DNA from: Arthrobacter tumbae
GTDB lineage: Bacteria > Actinomycetota > Actinomycetes > Actinomycetales > Micrococcaceae
Length of the DNA: 64,000 bases
Direction: 5' to 3'
NCBI RefSeq assembly: GCF_016907495.1
Contig: NZ_JAFBCC010000001.1
Span: 2,790,001-2,854,000, forward strand
Numbering within the stretch: position 1 is the first letter of the stretch; the number at the start of each line of letters is the position of its first letter. Below are positions 27,149 through 35,842 of the stretch, in pieces. A program made the position numbers and the translations under genes. The notes under the pieces were generated by a model that made no database searches, had not been told where the DNA came from, and was given only the letters and a program-made list of their open reading frames with translations.

Positions 27149-28423
27149 ATGAACTCCATTGAAACGGTCGCGGTAATTGGTCTCGGCTATATCGGGCTGC
27201 CCACAGCAGCGATTCTCGCTACGAACGGCCTTAAGGTCACCGGGGTGGATATCAACCCGAAAACGGTCGATGCTGTGAACCGGGGGGAAGTTCCATTCGT
27301 TGAGCCGGATCTGAGCGTCCATGTCACCGGGGCCGTCGGGCAGGGCCGCCTCTCTGCCTCCACCGAGACGCCGGTTGCCGACGCCTTCATCGTGGCTGTG
27401 CCCACGCCGTTCAAGGCCGACAAGAGCGCGGATCTGACCTTTATAGAGGCAGCAGCGCGCAGCATCGCACCGAACCTGCGGGGCGGCGAACTCGTCATTC
27501 TGGAATCGACTTCACCACCGGGAGCAACGCAGTATCTTGCTGACTACCTCGGCGAGCTACGTCCGGATTTGGGAGGGCCGCGTCAACCGCTCTTCGCTCA
27601 TTGTCCGGAACGGGTGTTGCCTGGTCGAGTCATGATTGAACTTGTTACCAATGACCGGATCGTGGGTGGAGTCACACCGGAAGCTGCTCAGAAGGCGAAG
27701 GAACTGTACGAGGTGTTCTGTCAGGGTGACATTCACCTGACGGATGCCGTAACGGCCGAAATGGCGAAACTGGTTGAAAATTCCTATCGGGACGTGAACA
27801 TCGCGTTCGCGAATGAGCTTTCAATGATCAGTGATCGACTTGGAATCGACGTATGGGAACTGATTTCCCTCGCCAATCACCATCCTCGCGTGCACATCCT
27901 GCAACCTGGGCCCGGTGTGGGAGGTCACTGCATCGCCGTTGATCCCTGGTTCATCGTCGATGCCGTGCCGGAATCGGCCCGCATCATACGAATGGCGCGG
28001 GAGGTGAATGATTCTAAACCGTCATGGGTGGTGGAGAAGGTCATCGCTACAGCATCGGCAATCGAGCATCCGACCATCGTGGTGCTGGGGTTGACGTTCA
28101 AAGCCAACATCGACGATCTCCGTGAGTCTCCAGCGGTGCAAATCTTGACGGACCTTGTTCGAAGGTTGGAGGGTGCAGAGTTCCTGGTTGTGGAACCGCA
28201 TATCGAGCAGCTTCCCAAGTCTCTTGCTGAGTACCGGAACGTACGCCTCGAGGGGCTTCGGGCAGCAATCGAGGCTGCAGACGTTGTGGTTCAGCTAGTG
28301 GACCATGACGATTTCCGCGCTATGACAGGGCGAGACCTGGATGGGCGGCTTTTCATCAACACGCGAGGACCCGAGCCGATAGACGGAGATAGATCCGACG
28401 TCAATACCAGCAGACGTGCATAG
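27149..28423 (+). CDS. wecC: UDP-N-acetyl-D-mannosamine dehydrogenase type (WecC)
   Basis: A 424-aa NAD-dependent nucleotide-sugar dehydrogenase; converts UDP-ManNAc to UDP-ManNAcA. Rossmann VIGLGYIGLPTA, catalytic Cys in GPGVGGHCIAVDPWF, and WecC-type motifs HCPERVLPGR, NDRIVGG and SYRDVNIAFANELS distinguish it from UDP-glucose dehydrogenases. ATG 27149 with GAGGG upstream, 8 bp after the previous gene. The substrate would come from WecB at 34683-35804, in the opposing operon. Last gene of the rightward operon; converges on a small membrane gene 10 bp away. Confidence 0.9.
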   Translation: MNSIETVAVIGLGYIGLPTAAILATNGLKVTGVDINPKTVDAVNRGEVPFVEPDLSVHVTGAVGQGRLSASTETPVADAFIVAVPTPFKADKSADLTFIEAAARSIAPNLRGGELVILESTSPPGATQYLADYLGELRPDLGGPRQPLFAHCPERVLPGRVMIELVTNDRIVGGVTPEAAQKAKELYEVFCQGDIHLTDAVTAEMAKLVENSYRDVNIAFANELSMISDRLGIDVWELISLANHHPRVHILQPGPGVGGHCIAVDPWFIVDAVPESARIIRMAREVNDSKPSWVVEKVIATASAIEHPTIVVLGLTFKANIDDLRESPAVQILTDLVRRLEGAEFLVVEPHIEQLPKSLAEYRNVRLEGLRAAIEAADVVVQLVDHDDFRAMTGRDLDGRLFINTRGPEPIDGDRSDVNTSRRA

Positions 28424-28433
28424 GGTGTTTGAC

Positions 28434-28883
28434 CTAGAGTTTGCGCCGCGACCGAGAGTCAAGAACGAACTGGTTCCTGATGGTGGACGCCGTCAACGCG
28501 GAAGTTACATTCGCGAGCCGCTCGGAGTTCTCGCGCATCAAACCATCACTTTCTGATGACGCAAGATCAATCTTTGACAGCGCAACCGAAATTCCCGCCA
28601 GATTCTTCCTACTTGCTGCCACCTCTCTCCTGAGAGGCGCATTCTCGCGCAGGCCCGTCTCGATCGTTGCGACGAGGCGCTGGATCCTAACCAATCGCTT
28701 ATGCGCATATCGCTGATTTCTGGTGACAACCCATACCGCTCCCATGAGCGCCCCGACATAGATGAAAGTCAGGAAGCCGAAAGCAACGGGCGGTGGCGCA
28801 ACGAGGAACAAGACCGACGTAGATACAGGAGCCAATACCGCGAACAGGCAGGCGGCTGCGAGTTTCCTTTTGTGGCTAAGCAT
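28434..28883 (-). CDS. Two-helix membrane protein with coiled-coil tail
   Basis: A 149-aa protein: two helices near the N-terminus (AAACLFAVLAPVSTSVLFLV and VAFGFLTFIYVGALMGAVWV), then RNQRYAHKRLVRIQ and a heptad-like C-terminal region to about residue 140. ATG 28883 chosen because upstream codons look non-coding. The same plan (two helices, basic loop, coiled coil) forms the N-terminus of the glycosyltransferase at 31968-33392, suggesting a scaffold role in this locus. No family recognised. Divergent from the FkbM fusion gene. Confidence 0.6.
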   Translation of the reverse strand: MLSHKRKLAAACLFAVLAPVSTSVLFLVAPPPVAFGFLTFIYVGALMGAVWVVTRNQRYAHKRLVRIQRLVATIETGLRENAPLRREVAASRKNLAGISVALSKIDLASSESDGLMRENSERLANVTSALTASTIRNQFVLDSRSRRKL

Positions 28884-29050
28884 GATGAGTGGCGCCTCAG
28901 GTCGTATATGGACTCGAATTCCGGTACTCATCCTAGCGTGTTGGCCAGGACCCGACGGGCCGGCGTCGTGAACGTGCGCCCTAAGAACGTACTGCATAAG
29001 ATGGAGGCAGGCATCGCCGCAGCATCACATCACCTGGGCAGGACTTAAGT

Positions 29051-31930
29051 TTGAAGCACACCTCGTATTCGGCTCCCCTCGAATCGGTCACCATTCGATC
29101 TCGGGTCGGAGATGTGTACCTCAAGGGCGTAGCTGGTGAGTACATATTCGAGCTCATCAGAGATGATGAGAACTTCTATGAGTGGGACCTGCTGGATCTT
29201 TTGTCATCCGTCCGGTTTCCAACGGACCATCTCGTCGTTGATGTCGGGGCGAATATCGGCAATCATACGATCTACTTCGGCACTCATATGCCGCACAAGG
29301 TGATTGCGCTTGAGCCGCAGCGGGATAATTTCAACGTCCTCCTGCAGAACATACATGACAATGGGTTGGCGACTAAGGTTCGTGCGAGGCAGGTAATAGC
29401 CTGGAACCAGACAGACCAATTCGATCTCGAAAACGCCGACCCAAATAACAGCGGGACTTTCCGCGTGAAGGCAACAGAACTAGGCAGTATCCCGGCCAGG
29501 ACGTTGGACGCGATCGTACGGCGCGAAAAAGTAGCACTGATAAAAATCGATGCTGAAGGTAGCGAGGCAAAAGTACTTCTCGGGTCGAAGAGAATACTTC
29601 GTCGGGACAAACCCCTCGTGGTCACGGAGGCACACTCTCCCGAGGCGCTGCGGGAGATAGCAGCACTCTTGGAGCCATTGGGTTATGAAGTAGTAGGGAT
29701 CGCGGGTCGGAGTTTCAACTATGTTTGGGCGAACGCGAACGGCCCACTGGGAGCGACCCCCGAGCAACTCCGGGCTCGCTTCTCGCTCGCCCAGAATCGC
29801 ACCGATGCCAAAGGAGCTTCAGAGGCGCTGAAGCAGATGCGCACCTGGATCAGCGGCATCGTGGAAGATGTTGAAGACCCCAATAGCACCGTACTTCTTC
29901 TGGGCGCCAAGGATGTGGGCAGCCCGGAACGAAGTGAGACTCGAGATTCGGCGATCCAGGTCGCACAGGACGAATCTGCGCGGTACCGCAAGACTGCGGA
30001 GGTTTGGGCTCAAGCTTATCGACTGCTCTCAGACGAAATTGCAACAGAGAAGCCTGGTGCATGGTCCACCGATGCGGCTATACGCACGGTGTCAGAGATC
30101 GTGGCCGAGGCGGGTGGCGCCGAAGTTTCTCAAGCTTCTGTGGGCGGCTCCATTCGCGAGCTGCGCGATTCAGCGCGCAGCTCGTCGGAAGGAGTCCGAG
30201 TAGGAATTGCTACGATGCCTGGACGCGAAGTCGGGTTGAGGCGCGTAATCGACGCGTTGCTGCCACAGGTAAGTGAAATTTATGTGTACCTCAATGGCAT
30301 GAACGAAATTCCGGGAAATTTGCTGTACGACAATCGAGTGAAGTTCTTTACCGGCCCGGACTATGGTGATCGGGCGAAGTTCCTGTTCATCAAGGACTTT
30401 GAAGGATATTACCTCACGTGTGATGACGACATTCAGTACCCAGACTTTTACGTCCCCTTCATGGTAAATGCCATTGAAAGGTATGGGCGCAGAGCGGTTG
30501 TTGGCTGGCACGGGTCGATATTCAAAGACGAGTTCGAAGATTATTACGATAGCCGGTCGCGACGCGTGCTCTCTTTCTCCAAGAAGAGGGGAGCCGACAC
30601 CCCAGTGCACCTTCTGGGAACGGGAATCGCCGGTTTTCACACTGACACGATCAGCATCTCGTTTGAAGAGTTCGAAGCCCCGAATATGGCTGATGTCTTT
30701 TTGGCTCTGAAAGCTCAGCACCTGGAAGTTCCGATGATAGTGCTCGCGCATGAGGAAGGATGGGCGGAGCCCATAGAGCCCGACGCTGACTCCATCTCCA
30801 ATTCCTCCCTCAAGAAGCCAGGGACCTCTGGAAACTTTGACGTGCGCGCGCACGTCACTTCTCTGGTGAAGGGTCATGGTCCTTGGACCATCCACGAGGC
30901 ACCGAAGCCAATCACCCGACCCCTCCCGCGGGTCGCCGTGATCGGACGAACCGATCGCAATCGTTGGCGAAAGGGAGGCATCCTAAAATCCTGCCACCTC
31001 ACTGCGTCCATGCTTCGGCAGTTCGGAGTGGACTGTGTGCTTGAGGACATAGAAACGGGAGACCCTTTTCAATTGGGCGGTGCGAACCCGTCGATCGTGA
31101 TGCTGTACGTCGGCGATCCCGAACGCCCAGATTTCGCGACCGTCGAGCGGTTGATTGAGCATCATGCGGACTTGGGACGAGTAGTCATCGTCAATATGTC
31201 GGTGAACGGCCACGCGAAGCGCAACGAGTACATCACATCCAAGATGTTGTCGTGGGAGAAGGTGTACAGCGACCGGATCATTCTTATGGTCTTCACTGAG
31301 GCGATGGTGGCTCAACGCGAGTTTCAGCCGATAAGACATTTGATGATTGCCTTGCCGAAGACGATCACGATGCCTGCGCCGCCGAGAGCAACGTTCCACG
31401 GAAGTCGGGGGATCTTCCTGGGTGACTTCGCCAAACTCAGCGACTCCTCACTTATGGATTACACCGCGCAGGAATGGATCTCTGCAATAAGAGAGGCTGT
31501 ACCGGAGGCACCCCTGTTCGCAGTGGAACAGTACAAGCCGCGGTATGCGGTGCAACTCGACATCGACGAGGTTTGGCCTCATCTAACGGAGGACTACTCA
31601 CGCAGGATCTCCAGCTGCCGGTTGATGTTCACACCGATCAAGTACGCAACCTTCGAGATGGTTCCTGTCGAAGCGGCGGCAATGGGGCTGCCGGTCATTT
31701 ACCCCGAAATGCCTCAATCGTTGTCCGAATACCTGGGTATGGGCGGAGTGCAGGTCTCCTCGCCAGCGGAACTTGCGAGTGTCCTTCCATCGCTATACCG
31801 AGATCCGCTGGTGTGGAGGAGCCAGAGCATCAGCGGCCGTAGAAGAGCAGAAAGCTCTGACATCTATGGAGCAGCGGGGCAAATGTATATGAGGATCGCC
31901 GCTCTGGAGCGTAGAGCGAAGAATCGGTAA
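29051..31930 (+). CDS. FkbM methyltransferase fused to two glycosyltransferase-like modules
   Basis: A 959-aa three-part protein. Residues ~1-215 are an FkbM methyltransferase (VVDVGANIGNHTIYF SAM motif; IKIDAEGSEAKVL). Residues ~375-590 resemble a GT2-like nucleotide-sugar domain with YLTCDDDIQYPDFYV as probable metal site. Residues ~625-950 resemble a GT-B transferase, with a conserved FEMVPVEAAAMGLPVIYPE segment. A charged helical linker lies between the first two. It could add a sugar and O-methylate it, perhaps as a chain-end modification. TTG start; single gene between divergent and convergent neighbours. Confidence 0.8.
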   Translation: MKHTSYSAPLESVTIRSRVGDVYLKGVAGEYIFELIRDDENFYEWDLLDLLSSVRFPTDHLVVDVGANIGNHTIYFGTHMPHKVIALEPQRDNFNVLLQNIHDNGLATKVRARQVIAWNQTDQFDLENADPNNSGTFRVKATELGSIPARTLDAIVRREKVALIKIDAEGSEAKVLLGSKRILRRDKPLVVTEAHSPEALREIAALLEPLGYEVVGIAGRSFNYVWANANGPLGATPEQLRARFSLAQNRTDAKGASEALKQMRTWISGIVEDVEDPNSTVLLLGAKDVGSPERSETRDSAIQVAQDESARYRKTAEVWAQAYRLLSDEIATEKPGAWSTDAAIRTVSEIVAEAGGAEVSQASVGGSIRELRDSARSSSEGVRVGIATMPGREVGLRRVIDALLPQVSEIYVYLNGMNEIPGNLLYDNRVKFFTGPDYGDRAKFLFIKDFEGYYLTCDDDIQYPDFYVPFMVNAIERYGRRAVVGWHGSIFKDEFEDYYDSRSRRVLSFSKKRGADTPVHLLGTGIAGFHTDTISISFEEFEAPNMADVFLALKAQHLEVPMIVLAHEEGWAEPIEPDADSISNSSLKKPGTSGNFDVRAHVTSLVKGHGPWTIHEAPKPITRPLPRVAVIGRTDRNRWRKGGILKSCHLTASMLRQFGVDCVLEDIETGDPFQLGGANPSIVMLYVGDPERPDFATVERLIEHHADLGRVVIVNMSVNGHAKRNEYITSKMLSWEKVYSDRIILMVFTEAMVAQREFQPIRHLMIALPKTITMPAPPRATFHGSRGIFLGDFAKLSDSSLMDYTAQEWISAIREAVPEAPLFAVEQYKPRYAVQLDIDEVWPHLTEDYSRRISSCRLMFTPIKYATFEMVPVEAAAMGLPVIYPEMPQSLSEYLGMGGVQVSSPAELASVLPSLYRDPLVWRSQSISGRRRAESSDIYGAAGQMYMRIAALERRAKNR

Positions 31931-31967
31931 AGAGAACCCGTCGGAACCCTTCGCTCTGCGCTCAGAG

Positions 31968-33392
31968 TCACCCTCGACGGATCACATCGGCAATAATCGT
32001 TGAGGTCTGATCAGCGCCTTCGAAGCGCCGGCCACCGGTCGAGGGCTGCAATGACCTAACGGTCAGTACCCGAATGGCTTCTTCAACGTCTTCTGCGGAA
32101 CTGGCAACGATGCCATCGCAATCGCGAGCAAAAATCTCGGCTCGGAGCCGCTGATTGTCTGTCGCTGTCGAATCGTTCGGTATCACCACGCATGGCAGGC
32201 CTGCCGACGCTGCCTCGTGTATCGAATTGTACCCACCGGCGATAACGCCGAAATGGAATGCGGCGAGTACCGGCGCAAGCGGATACTCCTGGATGCCAGT
32301 GGCCTCGAGATCGCTTGGAGTCTTGTCTGCAAGCGGCGAGGTCGCGACGACTGGGTTCCACGGCGCGCCCAAAGAATTGACAATTTCTACCGCGCGAGCT
32401 CGCACATCCTCGATGTTGTTGATGTTTCCGGCGCCGAGCTGGATAAGTATGTGATGCTTCCTGGCGTCCAGCCCCAGCTCACTACACGCCAGCTCTCGGG
32501 AGAGCGACTTTTGTGGGCTGTAAAGGGTGATCGGTTCGGTAGCGTAGTTGGGCTGGACTGTTCGCAGTGGGCCCTTGTCGTCATTGGTTGCGATGTCGCC
32601 GGGCTCAATCACGCGCCATGCGATGGTCTCGTCTGCCGCCTGAGTTGTGTTGGTGCCTTCCTTCCACAATCCGCGGCGAAGCCAGATGAGCGGCACGTCC
32701 GCCCGACGCGTAGCCTCAATCACACCGCGGTACACGTATGATCCATCAAAGACCACCATGTCGGGCCGATTCTGTCGGAGTACCCCATGCATGAAGATCG
32801 CGAATCTTCGGTGCCATTCGGCACTGGGCAGGCCGCTCTGAGCCTGACTGACAAAAGGTATGACCGAGTAGCCGAACCTTTCCACGATGTGCGCAGCACC
32901 TGAGAGCGAAACAAAGCTCGAGGAGTAGAAACGCTCGCCGGCTAGTGCGACGGCCAAGCACCTGGTTAGATGTCCCATACCGGCACCATTGCTCGTGACG
33001 AAAAGTACGCGAGAACCCGCTTTCCCCCTAAAAGTGAGCCCTAGTTCCCCCGATGGCTCAGCGCGGTACTCACTGTCCAGCCGAAGTTGTGCCAAAGCCA
33101 TATCGACAGAATCAACTCGCTGCCGAACACGATAGTCAAAGCGGGAAGCCTCTTTGCGGTTCCTATTGACCAGCTCAACAAGCTCTGATCTGGTTCTCCT
33201 CACGAGCCGAGCCATGAAGATGGCGCAGAGGGAGATATGAAGTGCCAGAGCGGCGACCAAGACAGAGATTAAGACGGACGGGTCATCAGAAACGCCCGTC
33301 AGAGCCAAGGCAACCACTACGATGCCGAGAGGAGCGAGGATGACGCTGCCCACAAGAAGGCGACTAATGTTCAAGTACGTGACCCATTTCAA
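31968..33392 (-). CDS. Membrane-tethered MurG/GT28-like glycosyltransferase
   Basis: A 474-aa protein with two N-terminal helices (LLVGSVILAPLGIVVVALAL and LISVLVAALALHISLCAIF), a coiled-coil stretch to about residue 125, then a GT-B domain: VTSNGAGMGHLTRCLAVAL near the N-terminus of the fold and GGYNSIHEAASAGLPCVVIP in the donor site, as in UDP-sugar transferases of the MurG class. TTG start at 33392 without a clear RBS. Last gene of the leftward operon, 20 bp after the dehydrogenase. Converges on the FkbM fusion gene. Confidence 0.8.
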   Translation of the reverse strand: MKWVTYLNISRLLVGSVILAPLGIVVVALALTGVSDDPSVLISVLVAALALHISLCAIFMARLVRRTRSELVELVNRNRKEASRFDYRVRQRVDSVDMALAQLRLDSEYRAEPSGELGLTFRGKAGSRVLFVTSNGAGMGHLTRCLAVALAGERFYSSSFVSLSGAAHIVERFGYSVIPFVSQAQSGLPSAEWHRRFAIFMHGVLRQNRPDMVVFDGSYVYRGVIEATRRADVPLIWLRRGLWKEGTNTTQAADETIAWRVIEPGDIATNDDKGPLRTVQPNYATEPITLYSPQKSLSRELACSELGLDARKHHILIQLGAGNINNIEDVRARAVEIVNSLGAPWNPVVATSPLADKTPSDLEATGIQEYPLAPVLAAFHFGVIAGGYNSIHEAASAGLPCVVIPNDSTATDNQRLRAEIFARDCDGIVASSAEDVEEAIRVLTVRSLQPSTGGRRFEGADQTSTIIADVIRRG

Positions 33393-33412
33393 CAGGAGTG
33401 TTCAGACCGTGC

Positions 33413-34669
33413 CTACAACCGGTGGGCGTCTCGTCCTTTAGTCACTCCACGCGTATCAAAAAAGAGATTCGAGACGGCTGCCAAGTGCTCCGTATCGTAC
33501 TCGCTGTGCATCTGCAGGAGGATCGTGACGTCCGCTTGAGCTACAGCGTGAGCGAGGTCTTCCTGTGATTGCAGTTCTTCTCCGTTGACATGCCAAGACT
33601 TGACCCTGGGATCATGAAACGAAACTTTGGTCCCACTTCCCTGGAACAGTTCAGCGATCGGCGTCGCTGGGGACTCCCTCTGATCAGCGATATCGGCTTT
33701 GTATGTGATCCCCAGGAGTAGAACGTGGGCGTTCATCAAGGGTTTGGCGTTCTGATTGAGAAGATCCTGTACGCGCCGAACCACGTACTGCGGCATGCTG
33801 TTATTGATCTCCTCCGCCAACTCCACGAAGCGGAATGGATAACCCAGAGCCTTCCTCACTTGGTAACTGAGGTAGTTTGGGTCGATTGGGATGCAGTGTC
33901 CCCCTACGCCAGGGCCGGGGTAGAACGCTTGAAAGCCGAAGGGCTTGGTTCGGGCAGCGTCGATGACATCCCACAAGTCGATGTCCAGGTCATGGCAGAA
34001 CTTCGCCATCTCGTTCACTAGCGCGATATTGATATGGCGGTAGGTATTCTCGAGCAGCTTCGCTGTTTCTGCTTCCTTTGCTCCCCTCGTGGGAACTACG
34101 GTTTCGACGAATTTTGAATAAAATTCCGATGCGCGAAGTGTCGATGCTTCAGAAACACCGCCGACCACTTTGGGTGTGTTGGTCAAACCATAATGAGCAT
34201 TTCCCGGGTCGATTCTTTCCGGGGAGAAGGCCAAATGGAATTGGGTATCAAGATCCAGTCCGGATTCCTCAAGCATGGGGCGGACGAAGTCGTCTGTGGT
34301 GCCCGGATAGGTGGTCGATTCCAGAACGACCAAAGTGCCAGGTGTGATGTGCTTCGCAACTGTCCTCACTGCGCCTTCTACTGCGCCCAGATCGGGAGAA
34401 CCTGCCTCTCCCAGCGGAGTCGGTACGCAAATGACAACAGCGTCGGCTGTTGCAATGGTGTCCGGGTCCGTTGTAGCACTGTAACCCGCGTCGAGCATGA
34501 TTTTCAGTTCGGCGTCGCTGATGTCATCGACGTGGGAAATACCGAGGTTCAAGTTATGAACGGTTTGCGGATTGGTATCGAGTCCGGTCACTTTCAAGCC
34601 GGAGTGCGTGGCACCCTGGGCCAACGGGAGCCCTACGTATCCCTGACCGATAACGACTAATGATTCCAT
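33413..34669 (-). CDS. UDP-sugar 6-dehydrogenase (WbpA/TviB-like)
   Basis: A 418-aa nucleotide-sugar dehydrogenase, distinct from the WecC-type gene at 27149. Rossmann VIGQGYVGLPLA, catalytic Cys in YPGPGVGGHCIPIDPNYL, plus FSPERIDPGN, LLENTYRHINIALVNEM and the C-terminal GITYKADIADQRESPA. These match the WbpA/TviB group acting on UDP-GlcNAc or related sugars, though UDP-glucose cannot be excluded. ATG at 34669 follows wecB by 13 bp. It would supply a second uronic acid for the glycan. Confidence 0.85.
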   Translation of the reverse strand: MESLVVIGQGYVGLPLAQGATHSGLKVTGLDTNPQTVHNLNLGISHVDDISDAELKIMLDAGYSATTDPDTIATADAVVICVPTPLGEAGSPDLGAVEGAVRTVAKHITPGTLVVLESTTYPGTTDDFVRPMLEESGLDLDTQFHLAFSPERIDPGNAHYGLTNTPKVVGGVSEASTLRASEFYSKFVETVVPTRGAKEAETAKLLENTYRHINIALVNEMAKFCHDLDIDLWDVIDAARTKPFGFQAFYPGPGVGGHCIPIDPNYLSYQVRKALGYPFRFVELAEEINNSMPQYVVRRVQDLLNQNAKPLMNAHVLLLGITYKADIADQRESPATPIAELFQGSGTKVSFHDPRVKSWHVNGEELQSQEDLAHAVAQADVTILLQMHSEYDTEHLAAVSNLFFDTRGVTKGRDAHRL

Positions 34670-34682
34670 TTTCTAGCCTTCC

Positions 34683-35804
34683 TCAAATCTGACGGAACAG
34701 TTTCTTGATTGCAGCTAATGCTCGTTCTGCTGCGTGACCGTCGCCATACGGGTTTACTGCGTTGGCCATTGAATCGAAATACGAGCGATCATTCAGGAGT
34801 CGGCTCACCTCGAGAATGATCCTGGTCTCGTCGGTTCCGATGAGCTTGACGGTTCCCGCCTCCACTGCCTCGGGACGTTCAGTATTTTCCCGCATCACCA
34901 GGACGGGTTTGCCGAGGCTGGGAGCTTCCTCCTGCAGTCCTCCCGAGTCGGTTAGCACGATCTCCGCAAGTGACAGTAAGCGCGTGAACTCGCCGTATAC
35001 CAAGGGTTCAGTGACCAGTATGTTCGACGTTCCTTGAAGGATTGGTAGCACTGCTTCTCGAACTACGGGGCTCTTATGAGCCGGAAGTACAACCGTCAGG
35101 TCTTGCTCTGAATCTGCGATCTGTACCAGCGCCCGCGCCACTGCTCGCATAGCATCGCCCTGATTCTCCCGACGATGAGTGGTGACCAGGAGTATTCGAC
35201 GCCCGGAGGCCGCCAGTTTCTCAAGTCTTTCGTCGGAAAACGGAACCATTGTTTGCACAGCCGAAAGCAAAGCGTCGATGACTGTATTACCGGTCACTAC
35301 GATGGCCTCGTCGGACACATTTTCGGCGATCAGGTTTGCCCTGCTCAGCTGTGTAGGGGCCAGATGCAGACTCGTGATTTGTGTGGTGATCCTCCGATTT
35401 GCCTCTTCAGGAAACGGTGAGAACAGGTCCCCTGACCGAAGGCCCGCTTCGACGTGCACTACCGGTATGCCGTGATAGAAGGACGCTATAGCGGCGGCGG
35501 TTGATGTGGTTGTATCCCCTTGAACGATGACAGCATCAGGTTTGCAGGCTAGGAATAACCCATCTAGGCCTTGCATTGTTCGGGTCATGATCGAAGTGAG
35601 AGATTGGCGATCCTGGATGATGTTCAAATCGTAATCAGGTGCGATGCCGAATAATTCGTTCACCTGATCGAGCATTTCACGGTGCTGGCCGGTCACCGTG
35701 ACGACGCAGTTGAATTCCTTCGAATTATGGAGGGCTTTTACGATAGGAGCCATCTTGATTGCTTCAGGCCGCGTGCCATATATCGGCATGATCGTGGGCA
35801 ACAA
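34683..35804 (-). CDS. wecB: UDP-N-acetylglucosamine 2-epimerase, non-hydrolysing
   Basis: A 373-aa GT-B-fold epimerase interconverting UDP-GlcNAc and UDP-ManNAc. Conserved GTRPEAIKMAPIV, VHVEAGLRSGD, THRRENQG and TDSGGLQEEAPSLGKPVLV are present. TTG start at 35804 with GAGGAA upstream; an internal ATG five codons on is possible. It feeds UDP-ManNAc to the WecC-type dehydrogenase of the rightward operon, linking the two halves of the locus. Confidence 0.94.
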   Translation of the reverse strand: MLPTIMPIYGTRPEAIKMAPIVKALHNSKEFNCVVTVTGQHREMLDQVNELFGIAPDYDLNIIQDRQSLTSIMTRTMQGLDGLFLACKPDAVIVQGDTTTSTAAAIASFYHGIPVVHVEAGLRSGDLFSPFPEEANRRITTQITSLHLAPTQLSRANLIAENVSDEAIVVTGNTVIDALLSAVQTMVPFSDERLEKLAASGRRILLVTTHRRENQGDAMRAVARALVQIADSEQDLTVVLPAHKSPVVREAVLPILQGTSNILVTEPLVYGEFTRLLSLAEIVLTDSGGLQEEAPSLGKPVLVMRENTERPEAVEAGTVKLIGTDETRIILEVSRLLNDRSYFDSMANAVNPYGDGHAAERALAAIKKLFRQI

Positions 35805-35842
35805 AGATTCCTCGCTTGGCTGGAGAATGACTGGAAACCAGC

